Assembly: GCA_905250115.1 (NCBI GenBank)
Contig: CAJNOI010000032.1
Span: 124,001-188,000, forward strand
Reading direction: 5' to 3'
Length of the DNA: 64,000 nucleotides
Origin: Adineta steineri
Taxonomy: Eukaryota; Rotifera; Eurotatoria; Adinetida; Adinetidae
The stretch's first letter is position 1. Each line of letters opens with the position of its first letter. Shown one piece after another: positions 25,134 to 36,700 of the stretch. Below the pieces are notes generated by a model that searched no databases, had not been told where the DNA came from, and saw nothing but the letters and a program-made list of their open reading frames with translations. The translations under genes and the position numbers were made by a program.

Positions 25134-27026
25134 ATGGGAAATACATGTTCAGAACCTACTCCCGTACGATCGAATATTACATCAAAAAAATTAGATAATC
25201 AAACGAATTCACGTACGCGTATCGTCGAAAATTTTATTATTGTATGGTTAGATGCGAATATAAATAAATCCAATAGCGATATACAAAATTCACTAAATCA
25301 ACTCCAACATACAGTTAATACAATTAAAATATTTACTGATATTGAATCTTGTGTTAATTTTCTACATGGGATTGAGCATGAGAAAGTTTTTCTAATTGTT
25401 TCTGGTTCATTGGGTCAACAAATTTTACCAACTATTCAGCATAACAATCAACTTGATTCCGTTTATATATTTTGTCATGATTTAACTAAACATGCAACAT
25501 GGGTAAAACAATATAAAAAAATTAAAGGTATGTTCAATGGAATCGAACCATTATGTGAAAAACTTAAAAGTGATATACGTCAACGAGATAAAGATTTAAC
25601 ACCTGTTAGTATTGTTTCAACAAAATCGAATGAACTTGATCAATCATTTATGTATTCTCAATTATTAAAAGATATTTTATTAAGATTACCATTTAATGAT
25701 CAAGCAAAAAAGGATCTTGTAGAATTTTGTCGAGAACAATATTCGAAAAATAAATATGAATTAAAAATTATTGATGAATTTGAACGTGATTATGATCGAC
25801 CATCACCTATTTGGTGGTATACACGTGAATGTTTTACATATACAATGCTTAATAAAGCATTAAGAACACAAGATATTGAAATAATTATAAAAATGGGTTT
25901 CTTTGTTCGTGATCTTCATCGCCAACTTGAAGAATTACATTCAAAAATTGATATAAATACTCAATTAATAGTTTATCGTGGTCAAGGAATGTTAAATGCA
26001 GAATTTGAAAAAATGAAAGCGAATCAAGGTGGTCTGTTATCATTTAATAATTTTTTATCAACAAGTACTACACGTGAAGTATCATTAGGTTTTGCGCGTT
26101 GTGCATTGAATAATCAAGATTTAACAGCTATTTTATTTCAAATGAATATTGATCCATCAGTTTCTACAACACCATTTGCTTGTTTAGATAATCTTAGTTA
26201 TTTTTCTGATTCGGAAAAAGAAATTCTCTTTTCTATGCATACAATTTTTCGTATTGATGAAATCAAACAACTTGAAGAACGTTTATGGGAAGTACATTTA
26301 AAATTAACAAGTGATAATGATGAACAATTAGCTAAAGTTACTGAACAGATGAAAACGGAAATTGCAGGTGGAACTGATTGGCATGCTTTAGGACATTTAA
26401 TGACAAAAATTGATAGATTTGATAAAGCTGAAGAAATATATAAAACATTATTAGAAACAACAGATAAAAATAATTCAAAAGATATTGCACAACTCTATCA
26501 TCAACTTGGATATGTTAATAAACAAAGGGATAATTTATCTGATGCACTTATTTATTATAAAAAATCCTTGGAATTAAAATTAACTTATTTACCAAAGAAT
26601 GATCCAGGATTTTCAGCAACCTATTCTAATATTGGGTCTGTTCTTCTTGAACAACATGATCTTAATGGTGCATTAAAATATTATCAACACGCACTTGAGA
26701 TTGATCTGCATGCACCTGAACCTGATCAACTTGAAATTGCAACTGATTACAATAATATTGCACAAGTTCTTATGGATCAACGTCAACATACAGATGCATT
26801 GAAAAATTTTCAAAATGCATTAAATATTTTTCTTAAAAAACTTTCACCTCGTCATCCATCAATAGGTATACTTTATAATAATATTGGTGATGCATATAAA
26901 GTTATGGGTGATAGATTAAATGCACACTCGTCTTACAAGAAATCATTCGAAATTTTAGAAAAATCTTTACCACCAAATCATCGAACATTAACTATAGTTC
27001 ATGATAATATGACAAGTATGTCATAA
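25134..27026 (+). CDS. ADP-ribosyltransferase with TPR repeats, N-myristoylation site
   Basis: One exon, 630 aa from ATG 25134. The start MGNTCS is a textbook N-myristoylation plus palmitoylation signal, so the protein should sit on membranes. Residues about 25-165 form an alpha/beta domain (NFIIVWLDANIN, EKVFLIVSGSLG, VYIFCHDLTKH) of unknown role. Residues about 190-405 are an arginine-type ADP-ribosyltransferase domain with the R-S-ExE triad visible: R282 in VYRGQG, S309 in FLSTSTTR, and E361/E363 in SEKEIL. About five TPR units follow (DIAQLYHQLGYVNKQRDN, ATYSNIGSVLLEQHDLNGAL, LYNNIGDAYKVMGD). The family is much expanded in bdelloids. The C-terminus is cut: after MTSMS two stops appear, while the next TPR (YEEAIEDAQQTVNIV) is still readable at about 27034-27110 in another frame. 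Confidence 0.85.
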   Translation: MGNTCSEPTPVRSNITSKKLDNQTNSRTRIVENFIIVWLDANINKSNSDIQNSLNQLQHTVNTIKIFTDIESCVNFLHGIEHEKVFLIVSGSLGQQILPTIQHNNQLDSVYIFCHDLTKHATWVKQYKKIKGMFNGIEPLCEKLKSDIRQRDKDLTPVSIVSTKSNELDQSFMYSQLLKDILLRLPFNDQAKKDLVEFCREQYSKNKYELKIIDEFERDYDRPSPIWWYTRECFTYTMLNKALRTQDIEIIIKMGFFVRDLHRQLEELHSKIDINTQLIVYRGQGMLNAEFEKMKANQGGLLSFNNFLSTSTTREVSLGFARCALNNQDLTAILFQMNIDPSVSTTPFACLDNLSYFSDSEKEILFSMHTIFRIDEIKQLEERLWEVHLKLTSDNDEQLAKVTEQMKTEIAGGTDWHALGHLMTKIDRFDKAEEIYKTLLETTDKNNSKDIAQLYHQLGYVNKQRDNLSDALIYYKKSLELKLTYLPKNDPGFSATYSNIGSVLLEQHDLNGALKYYQHALEIDLHAPEPDQLEIATDYNNIAQVLMDQRQHTDALKNFQNALNIFLKKLSPRHPSIGILYNNIGDAYKVMGDRLNAHSSYKKSFEILEKSLPPNHRTLTIVHDNMTSMS

Positions 27027-27503
27027 TGAACTTGACTGATATGAAGAAGCAATTGAAGATGCACAACAAACAGTTAATATTGTTCGCCAATCATTGCGTT
27101 TGAAAAATATAATTCATTTTTTTGATTATCTGATAACATACATATAATAATTTTTCAAATAAAATTCTCTAAAATAGAAATTAATAGTTTGTAATTATGA
27201 GATAATTAATCAAGACTTTCATTAAGGAATACACAGTGCTAAATTTTCTATTATGAAATGATTACATCACTTCATATCTACCTAAGATACTTCTCTTGCA
27301 ATACTTTGTATTGGCCTTGACATTCACTATAGACATCTATTGTTTCCATTCATGATTTGTTCGTTGAGTTATTTCCAATAATTTGGAGTCCAGAAGTAAT
27401 ACAGTTCTAGATGTTGTTGTTTTTTACTATAATTCATATTTATCTAATATATTTGTATATTTCTATTTTAGAATTAACTGTTTGAGTAAACATTTGAAGT
27501 AGT
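27027..27503. other. Decayed TPR remnant and IDH3A upstream region
   Basis: The first 90 bases still encode a TPR-like segment out of frame with the ART gene, evidence of a recent frameshift. The rest is AT-rich spacer and IDH3A 5' UTR. Confidence 0.6.
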
Positions 27504-29197
27504 ATGTCATCTGTAGTATTACGTCGTCTTGCTATAACATGTCGTCCGACAACATCTATTTATCATGGACGAACTTTTAGCACTAGTTCACCTCTTTTTA
27601 CTGAAACGAACAGTAGTCATAATAGCAATACTAATACTACAACTCCTTCATCTGATGCTCCAAGAACAGTTACGTTAATACCAGGTAAATAAAGTTTTTA
27701 TTCGAAATTATGATTAAAAGAAAAATATTTTTTCTAATAAGGTGATGGTATTGGTCCGGAAATTTCAAATAGTGTTCAAAAAATATTTGAAGCTGCAAAT
27801 GTACCATTAGATTGGGAATCGGTTGATGTAACACCTGTTAAAAGCGTAAGAAATATTCTTTTAAATACGTTTTTAGGAAAATAATTTTGATTTAGCCTGA
27901 TGGAAAATTTCGAATTCCACTACGAGCTATTGAATCCGTTACAAAACATCGAATTGGTCTTAAAGGACCATTAGCAACACGTAAGAAAATAATATTTTTA
28001 AGCAGAAAAAACTATATATTCTCTCTTGTTTATTGTTCAGCTGTTGGTAAAGGCCATCAATCACTTAATCTTGCATTACGTAAACAATTTAATTTATTTG
28101 CAAATGTTCGACCATGTAAAACTCTTGAAGGTTTGTATCTTTCATTATTTTTAATATTAAATTATTTTTGTTCATATTTAGGATTTCAAACACCATATAC
28201 AAATGTTGATCTCGTTACAATACGTGAAAATACAGAAGGTGAATATTCAGGTATTGAACATACAATTGTACCAGGTGTTGTACAAAGTATTAAACTTATA
28301 ACTGAACATGCATCAATGCGTGTATGTGAATATGCATTTCTTTATGCAAAACTACATAAACGAGAAAAAGTAACAGTTGTTCATAAAGCAAATATCATGT
28401 AAGACGGATATTTATTTTTTCTATTATTTAAATAAGTTGTTTTTTCAACAAAATTAAGGCGTCTTTCTGATGGTCTATTTCTTCAAAGTGCACGTAATGT
28501 AGCTGAAAAATATCCGGAAATTAAATTCGAAGAAATGTATCTTGATACAGTTTGTTTGAAGGTTTGTTTTTTTTTCTATTCGAAAATTTTTACTATATAA
28601 ATATTTCTTCAATAGATGGTACAAGATCCAACTCAATTTGATTGTCTTGTCATGCCTAATTTATATGGTGACATTCTTAGTGATCTTTGTGCTGGTCTTA
28701 TTGGTGGTTTAGGTTTAACACCAAGTGGTAATATTGGTGAAAATGGAGCAGCTATTTTCGAAGCTGTTCATGGTACAGCTCCTGATATTGCAGGACATGA
28801 TAAAGCTAATCCAACAGCATTACTTTTAAGTGCTGTTATGATGTTACGTCATTTAAATTTGACTGATAAAGCAGATCGAATTGAAAAAGCATGTTTTGCT
28901 ACAATCAAAGATGGAAAGGTACGTCAATCTTATTGAATTATTTCTATTGGATAAAAATATTTCTGAGTAATAAAGAAGATAAAAGTCGGTCTTATGTAAT
29001 TTGAATAGTATCGATCTGGAAAAGATAAAGAACTCATTCTAAAATGTATGAAGGTTTCCTATGGGATTTCTTAATTATTGAAATAAGCTTATTATATTTT
29101 TGTTTAAATTTAGGTACTTACTGGTGATTTAGGTGGTAAATCGAAATGTTCGGAATATACTGCAGAAATTTGCCGACGTGTCAAAGATTCATCATAA
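27504..29197 (+). CDS. IDH3A: Mitochondrial NAD isocitrate dehydrogenase, alpha subunit
   Basis: Eight exons (27504-27684, 27742-27845, 27896-27980, 28041-28130, 28182-28398, 28459-28561, 28616-28918, 29114-29197) encode 388 aa in frame. The catalytic subunit of the TCA-cycle enzyme that oxidises isocitrate to 2-oxoglutarate with NAD. The N-terminus is rich in Arg/Ser/Thr, as expected of a mitochondrial presequence. Diagnostic segments are [27 protein letters not shown], the [17 protein letters not shown] block and the IDH/IMDH signature [19 protein letters not shown] with its metal-binding Asp residues. [17 protein letters not shown] follows. All active-site motifs look intact, and the length fits the family (366 aa mature plus presequence in mammals). 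Confidence 0.96.
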
Positions 29198-29517
29198 TCT
29201 CATACACATAAACCTCTTAATCTAGTCGATTGTTTAGAAATAGTCACTTATATTTTGTTTTTATCTATCAAATGAATCCTCTCTTTTTTCTTTTTTTCTA
29301 TCTAATATTCTTTATTGACAAATAGTTTTATATACTATTTACTCTGCTAATAACTCACAACATGTCTAAAATATTTTGTTTTGTGTTTTTGTTCAATATG
29401 CTTCTAAGTCAATCATGCTTCTCTTTTATCCTTATAACCTTTATTTTCTCAAAACCGAATGAAATAATTTAAATAGAATAAAAAATCCGTTTACCATTTT
29501 TTTTTCTAGAATAATCT

Positions 29518-31431
29518 ATGTTAGCCTTACGACGAGTATCAACTATTTATCAGTATACTCATCCTTTATCATCATATCAATATCGATTTCGATCGAAAAA
29601 ATCAACAAATGATGATGAATCAAAACCAAATTCAACTCATTTTAATGAAGAACTTTTAAATTTTGAACGAAAAAATATCAATACTCCGAAAAATACATTT
29701 AAAAATAAAAGAAATCTTACAAATGATAATAAATTAGAAAATAAACAATCGATTACTAGTAAAACATTATTATCAAATGATGATAGTAATCAAACAGATG
29801 ATCTTCTACAAAGTTTAAATGTTCAGAATGTAAATCGAAGAAAAAATTATGTTGAAGAACTTCAACGATTATCATCGAGCAATAAACTTAATCTTGCTAA
29901 ACCATTTAATGTAACAGAAAAAAAACAAAGAAGAGACGGAGAACAAAATGCGCAAAAACAAAAGTAAGAAATTCTGATAAAAATCTTCAATCGGATCTCT
30001 TTCTAATAGTTGAGAAACAAAACCTTAGCAAAATAACATATGAACTATTTTTTATGTAAAAAATACTATTATGATAAATTATTTTATAGACAATCTCGTC
30101 CACAAGTTATTCTTGATACTGACTCAAATGAAGTCAAGATTTTAACACGTCAAGTTGCTGATTCTTTAACACCACCAAGTACACCAAATGAAAGTAGTAA
30201 TATAGAACAAGAATTACTTGATGTTCTACGTGGTCATCGAGTTGTTAGTAAAAATACACGACGAATGGATAAAAAAAACTGAATTTTCTCCAGAACATTC
30301 AGAACAAAAACAATACAATGAACAGGATAGATTGCCATTAAAAAAACGTATCCGTCCAACAGCTGATAGTAATACTGAACAAACAACTGAAGCTTTTTCG
30401 TAAGTTTAACTGGAGTTTAAAGATTGAAGTTAATTCTTTTTTCATAGATCTTTATTACGTGATATTAAATTAAAACCAACTCGTGGTACATCGAAATCAA
30501 CACTTGACGAAGATTTTATTCGAGATGGTATGTTATCAAACATAAGATCTCTTTCATTCGATTCTTGTTTATTTAAACATAGCGGTAGATGGATCTAATG
30601 TTCGACCACGATTTAGTGATAATCATGAGCAGAAACGTGATAGTAACGAATATCGAAGACCAATGCGTGATACAAAACGTCGACAAGAATTTATGAAGTA
30701 ATTTTATTTTTATGAAGGAAAAATTTGAATCATTTTGCTTTTTAAGACCTCATCAATTATGGAGTGGTCAACCATTAGGAATATTTACTAAAGAAGAAGG
30801 TATTGATAACTAATAAAAAATAACAATTTGTTAAAATAAATTTTTTACAGATTTAACTTTAAAAATTTCTCCAATATGGGATAAATATGAAGAAGATGAA
30901 ATAACAAGAATATCAGCCATTCCACCACGAAATGCTTTTGAAGAGATGATTCAATGGACTAAAGATGGAATTCTTTGGAAATTTCCAGTTGATAATGAAC
31001 AAGGTTTATTTTTTCTATTAATTTATAGGATAAAAATTATTCTCTTCTATATAGATATTGGTTCCGAAGCGGATATTCCATTTTATGAACATGTTTTATT
31101 AGAACGTCATCTACAAGATTTTCCAAATTCTCCATTGATTCGTCAATTTATGGAACTTGTTTGTGTTGGTCTAGGTCGAAATCCTTACTGGACAGTTGAA
31201 CAAAAACTCGAGCATATCAATTGGTTTCGAATTTTTTTTAATGAAAAAATGCATGTTTTCAATGAAACAGTTCATACAGGTGCTATAAAAACTTCTGCAC
31301 AACCATCTACTGCAAAACCTGTTTCAACATTTAAACCAAAACCAGTAGTACCACCACCTGCACCTAAAGTTGTTCCTGTTGTTACTCCACCAGCACCTGT
31401 AAAAACATCGACGACGGCGAGTAAAAAATAA
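29518..31431 (+). CDS. MRPS31: Mitochondrial ribosomal protein mS31 (MRPS31)
   Basis: Seven exons (29518-29963, 30090-30399, 30448-30527, 30583-30697, 30747-30799, 30851-31003, 31055-31431), about 510 aa. The N-terminus (MLALRRVSTIYQY) looks like a mitochondrial targeting peptide and the first 300 residues are charged and variable. The C-terminal domain is diagnostic of mS31: IQWTKDGILWKFPVDNE, IPFYEHVLLERHLQDFP, IRQFMELVCVGLGRNPYW and KLEHINWFRIFFNEK. A Pro/Lys/Ala-rich tail follows. In exon 2 an eight-A run (30271-30278) creates a stop directly after; seven A would keep one frame throughout, and the summed exon length is one base over a multiple of three. The stop lies 20 bases from the end of the convergent glycosyltransferase gene. 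Confidence 0.9.
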
Positions 31432-31451
31432 AACCTTGTATTGCTTTATAT

Positions 31452-32408
31452 CTATTTCGTAGAATTAAAAAGATGTTGATGAATTTTTGTTTGACATTCA
31501 TTTATTTGTGTATAGAGCAGACAATGAAGTGTACGCATACGATATGGATCTAGATGAGATCGATAAAATTGCGGAAGAAAATATGGATAACGATCAGGTG
31601 TACGAAAACCAAATGTTATTTGATTTGTAAATGTTCGAAGAAATGTTTGTTTATTACTATAGAAAGATTTTTCGAGATGAGAATGAAATCGATCAGTTTT
31701 CGTTAAAGTTATATTTAAATAAGCAGATAAAAGAAAACCTAAATAAATATCATCGTGATAATTTTCACGTATACAACCATCAACAAAATCTGATGTTGTT
31801 TGAGTATAAGGTTTAAGAAGATGAATTGTTTGTTTTGATAGACATACACCAGCACCTAATGTAGCAAACCAAAATGGACTTGGAAATGGTTCTTTTGATC
31901 GTTGAAGAGCATTAGGCCATGAAGTACGTCCAATATAATAAGGTTTATTCGAATCAAGAGTAGATAAATATTCATTTAATTTATTAACATTAACATATTG
32001 ATCATCATCGAAATGACAGAACCAATTATATTCAGATATATAATGATGAAAGACTAGAAAATCATGTGCTGTTTTACAACATAAATTACTCATAGAATGA
32101 GCATCAGATCCACATGCTTTTTCTGTTAAAATCGTATGATCCTGAGATATATTTGGTAATAATTTATCCGTAATAAAAAAAGTATCTTTATTTACTAATG
32201 GTATCCATGTTTGAAGAAGATAAACTAAACGTTTTTGATAAAAACGTGAACCAGTTCGAACAGCATAAATTATTCGATTGGAATTAGATATTTCAGTAGT
32301 TACATCAAAATTTTTTGTTTGACGTAATGAATTATAATAAATAAATATCGAACATAAAAGTATTAGCAATAAATAATTACGATATGAACAATAATTTAAT
32401 GAAAACAT
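31452..32408 (-). CDS. Fringe-like beta-1,3-glycosyltransferase (GT31)
   Basis: One exon, 318 aa from the ATG at 32408; an upstream in-frame GTG is not used. Residues about 8-27 (YRNYLLLILLCSIFIYY) form a type II signal anchor, so the enzyme should face the Golgi lumen. The fringe/GT31 fold is marked by IIYAVRTGSRFYQKRL, TFFITDKLL, the metal-binding FCHFDDDQYVNV (D-D-D) and LGAGVCLSK, then a DDIYLGFLLS segment with the likely catalytic acidic residues. Fringe enzymes add GlcNAc to O-fucose on Notch EGF repeats; whether this paralogue does so cannot be told from sequence. It is intronless while its neighbours have many introns, consistent with a retrocopied or expanded family. Confidence 0.85.
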   Translation of the reverse strand: MFSLNYCSYRNYLLLILLCSIFIYYNSLRQTKNFDVTTEISNSNRIIYAVRTGSRFYQKRLVYLLQTWIPLVNKDTFFITDKLLPNISQDHTILTEKACGSDAHSMSNLCCKTAHDFLVFHHYISEYNWFCHFDDDQYVNVNKLNEYLSTLDSNKPYYIGRTSWPNALQRSKEPFPSPFWFATLGAGVCLSKQTIHLLKPYTQTTSDFVDGCIRENYHDDIYLGFLLSAYLNITLTKTDRFHSHLEKSFYSNKQTFLRTFTNQITFGFRTPDRYPYFLPQFYRSHLDPYRMRTLHCLLYTQINECQTKIHQHLFNSTK

Positions 32409-33167
32409 AAGTCGACAATAGTGACGACGACGTCGAAACACATAACAGCATAAACCGTACCCCAGTCTAGATCCTTGTCCTAAAATAAACAGTTATTATT
32501 CATCGATATGACATAGCTAGAAATAGATATAGATTATGTATTCTTTTCTTCTCTATTTTCTGATTGTCTTTTCTTATAGATTTTCTTCTCGTTCTTAATA
32601 TATTACCCATTGTATTAGTTTCTTGCGGATGACTGCTTGATTAATATATACATATAGGATGCATAGAAACGAATGAGTTATGAAGAGTAAATAATTCTCA
32701 CTCTGCCAGCGGTATTTTTTCTCTCTCTGTATGTGGTAAAAGATTTCTTTTTCAAAAAAAAGAACACAACAGGTGTGCTTATGCATGTGTTAAAGGAAAG
32801 AAAGGAGATTTATATATTTAACAAGTATTATATTTCCATATAACTTACGTTTTGAATCGTAAAGATGAAACTACAGCTTCATCATAACTATATATTCATG
32901 ACAGTCAATTGGTACAGAATTATTCAAATAAAAATAAATAAGTAATATTTTCTTTCGGATATAAAACGATAAGAAATTATTTGAATAATGAGATATGGGT
33001 ATTAGTTTAATTCAAGAATAAAGAAACAGTTTAGTACTTGTTTTTATATCTAGACATTATAATATTAACTCTATTAAATACATAATGACGGAGAAAAAGT
33101 AAAAGGTAATGAAAGGTTTCTTTTCAGTTTGCACATGTTTTTCGTAATTCAAGGAATATAAAAAAAA

Positions 33168-33267
33168 NNNNNNNNNNNNNNNNNNNNNNNNNNNNNNNNN
33201 NNNNNNNNNNNNNNNNNNNNNNNNNNNNNNNNNNNNNNNNNNNNNNNNNNNNNNNNNNNNNNNNNNN
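33168..33267. other. Scaffold gap of 100 N
   Basis: Exactly 100 N; the true size is unknown. It lies in intergenic DNA and does not interrupt a gene I can see. Confidence 0.99.
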
Positions 33268-33481
33268 ATGTATTTATTTAAATAAATGGTTGGATTTTTG
33301 ATATATATATATATATTGTATATGAATAATTCATCAGACTAAGATAATACTATAACATCTCTTTAACTTATTAATTTTTAATTTTTAATTCTGAAAGAAA
33401 AAATTACTTGGATAAAATTAAACAAAATCAAACGAGTATATATATTTTACTGGAAAAAATAAAGCATTTTTTTGATAAAAC

Positions 33482-33535
33482 TGAGGGTGTGGGTGTGGGT
33501 GTTACCCTTACGTCACATTCACACTCACACCCTCA
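33482..33535. repeat. Telomere-like short inverted element, copy 1
   Basis: Begins TGAGGGTGTGGGTGTGGG and ends CACTCACACCCTCA, so the ends are inverted repeats. The left arm contains two TGTGGG units. The following AGAAAT is shared with copy 2. Confidence 0.7.
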
Positions 33536-33777
33536 AGAAATGCCCTCTATACTTATTTATATTTATTCTTTTATTATATAATACAGAGAATTTATTTGAA
33601 GATTCAAAAATGTGTGTGTCAGCGTGATAGTCTCTTGTCCTACACTCATATCCAAATCTTCATATTCAAATCTATGTAATACGATACGTCCATCGTGTAA
33701 TGTTTTACGATAGTAATGTTAATAGTTAAAGTCATGAAATGTCAATAAATCAATAAGATTAAGTTCGTGAATAAGTT

Positions 33778-36700
33778 TTAACAATGTAAGAGAAGACTGA
33801 TAGTATTCCCATGATAGTTTGCTGCAATAATATCGGTTTTATTGTCATTGTTCACGTCACCTACTGCTACTGATAGTGGACCAGTACCAACCGAGTAAGT
33901 TAACTGAGAAAGAAATATTCCATTGCCTGTACCGAGAAGCACACCGATGGTATTCGAACCAGAATTTGCGACAATAATATCTTGGTTATTATCACCATTC
34001 ATGTCACCGATTACTACTGAATATGGAGTATAACCAGTTGAATAAGTAATTTGAGAAAGAAACGTTCCATTGCCTCTGTTGATAAGAACGCTAACGGAAT
34101 CCGCACCAGAATTTGCAACGACAATATCGATGTTATTATCATTATTGACATCACCTATTGCTAACGATTGTGGCTTGGTACCGACTAAATAATTAGTCTG
34201 AGAAAGAAATATTCCATTACCAATGTTTAGAAGAACACTGGCGGTATTTGACGCATAGTTTGCGACAATAATATCGGCTGTATTATCATTATTTACATCA
34301 CCCATTTGTACTGACACCGGAGTGTTACCAACTGTATAAGTAATTTGATTAAAAAAAGTTCCGTTGCCTTTGTTGACTAGAACACCGACGTTACGCGCTC
34401 CAGCGTTTGCAACAACAATATCCGATGCGTTATCATTATTCACATCAGCTACTGCTACTGCGTAGGTATAGCGGCTAGCTGTGTAAGTAACTTGAGAGAG
34501 AAACGTTCCATTACCTCTGTTGAGAAGAACGCTAATAGTGGTCGCACCGTAATTTGCAACAGCAATATCGACTTTATTGTCACGATTCATATCAGCTACT
34601 GCTACGAAATATGGACTTTGGCCAACCTGGTAGGTAATCTGAGATGAAAAGATCCCGTTACCAGAATTTAGAAGAACGCCGATAGTATTTGATTCACGAT
34701 TCGCGACGACAATATCGGATTTATTGTCATTATTTATATCTGCTACTACCACTGATATGGGAAAAGAACCAACTGAGTAAATTGTTTGATTGTAGAACAT
34801 ACTGTAGCAACCTATTAAATAGAAAATATACGTGTCAGGCAGAATTTAAACTTATTTTTGAAATCATTCTATGATCATATGATTTTAAAAAAGTTTCAAA
34901 CAACAATACAGTTGCTATTATTATTTTAACTTTTTGAAAGTTGTAAAGTTCTTAAGTTGTATTTGATAAAAATTGAATATAGTCTTAGAAAGATGTAGAG
35001 TGCGGTAGATGTTTAAAACAAAATATAACGAAAACTGTTCATTTCCATTCAATAAAATATTCTAAAATAAGTGTTTCTTAATCAATTGATACGTTATTTA
35101 CCTTGTCAATTGTTACTGATATGCCTGACCAAGAAAAAATTCAAATTTCTGCGCGGAAACAAGATATGTGAGAATACAGGTGAGAAAATATAATACTCAC
35201 ATCATTCTCAAGAGAAAGTTGGTGTATTTACGCTCAAGTACTTATGTTGGTGAAAAGTGTTCTTTTCGGGTGTGGAGTTAGCATTTTATACCACTACAGT
35301 TTTCTTTTAACACCTCGACTCTAAATAAATGCTACTCAAAACATAAGATTATGTGTTCATAAGCATGTCCATGTGTAAAATCATGCCCACAAATCAGATT
35401 AAAATGGATTATGTCATAAATAAATATAGATTAAAACCGACTGTTTCAGTTATAAAAGGGGATTTTTCTTGGATTCAATCTTGTGCTAAAATAATGCCAA
35501 CTTAATATTTCCTGATTGTTTTCTCTTTGCTATCTAAAATAGTGGTAGTTACAAATAGCACTGCACATAAGTCTTCAAAAATGACTCAATAAATATATAG
35601 TACATGAAAATAATTAAAGCCATAACAGCGAACTACTGTTTTCGCTACACTATCTACACAATAAAAGCTCATCTTTAACGCCAGACCTGTAGAAGAACTA
35701 ACAGTTCACCTTCTTGAAAATGGATGTCAAACGATGAAACAGTGTAACAACAATCAATGCTCTACTAATTAACACAAAATCTGATCTCACTACCAGTCTA
35801 CTTCCTAGCTTATCGCTTAAAGATCAACGGTGGTACACTCACTATTTGGGCTTTGCTTCTATGAAGGAAAGGAACAAAGGTTTAAGTAAATTGGTCCACA
35901 AATATTTTCTTTTCGTAGCGTTCTCTTTATCTTTTTTCTACTAAACAATACAATAACCTTTTCATCTACACTGAGTTTTGAAGGATCTCAAAGTCTGAAT
36001 ATTTCTTTCCATACGGATGGCAAAATAGTATATTTTATTGTTTCTCTCGACGATCATAGAGTTTAGCGTCTTTCAAAAGATATTCCTTGAGAACCTATCG
36101 TTTAGCGACATATATGTTTAAGATTTCAAATTAGTTCTTTCGATATACACTCTCATAACTTACTGTTCGTCACCAATATGTATCCTTCCCAATTCTCCTC
36201 CTTTGTGGTGGCTGGTGTCAAACTAAAGCAATCTCTAAGTTCGCAAGTTTGAGTAATGAGCAGGGTTGCCAGATGCTACAGCTGAAAATCCGGAATTTCT
36301 TTTTTAAAATCCGGAAAAGTCCGGAAATTTTTTCTCAAAATCCGGAAAAAAATCCGGAAAGATTTTTAGAGACCATTTTAATTGATTAAACTTCAGTTTC
36401 TCAACCAAAATATCAATAGTTTTGTTCTGAAGCTCCAAAAAATATATATTTCAATGGAAAAAATGTCAAAACATAATGAACTTAACAAATAATAAATCAT
36501 AAACCATACATTTACATGTTAGATAATACGTTGTTTTTCTAATAGAATCTTTTTCACTAGAGTGAATAAGTTTTAACAGATCCGGTTTCGATAGAAAAAA
36601 GTCATAAACTTGTGCATAAGGTATAGATGCATTTAAACGAATTTTCATCTCAGCCGCAATAAGATCTGTTGACATTCTATTCCTTTGATCAAACATTCTG

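Larger units (their letters stand above)
32409..33777. other. Intergenic with scaffold gap
   Basis: AT-rich DNA between two minus-strand genes. It holds the 5' region of the glycosyltransferase, the second N gap, one telomere-like inverted element (33482-33535) and the 3' UTR of the FG-GAP gene. No coding region is supported. Confidence 0.5.
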
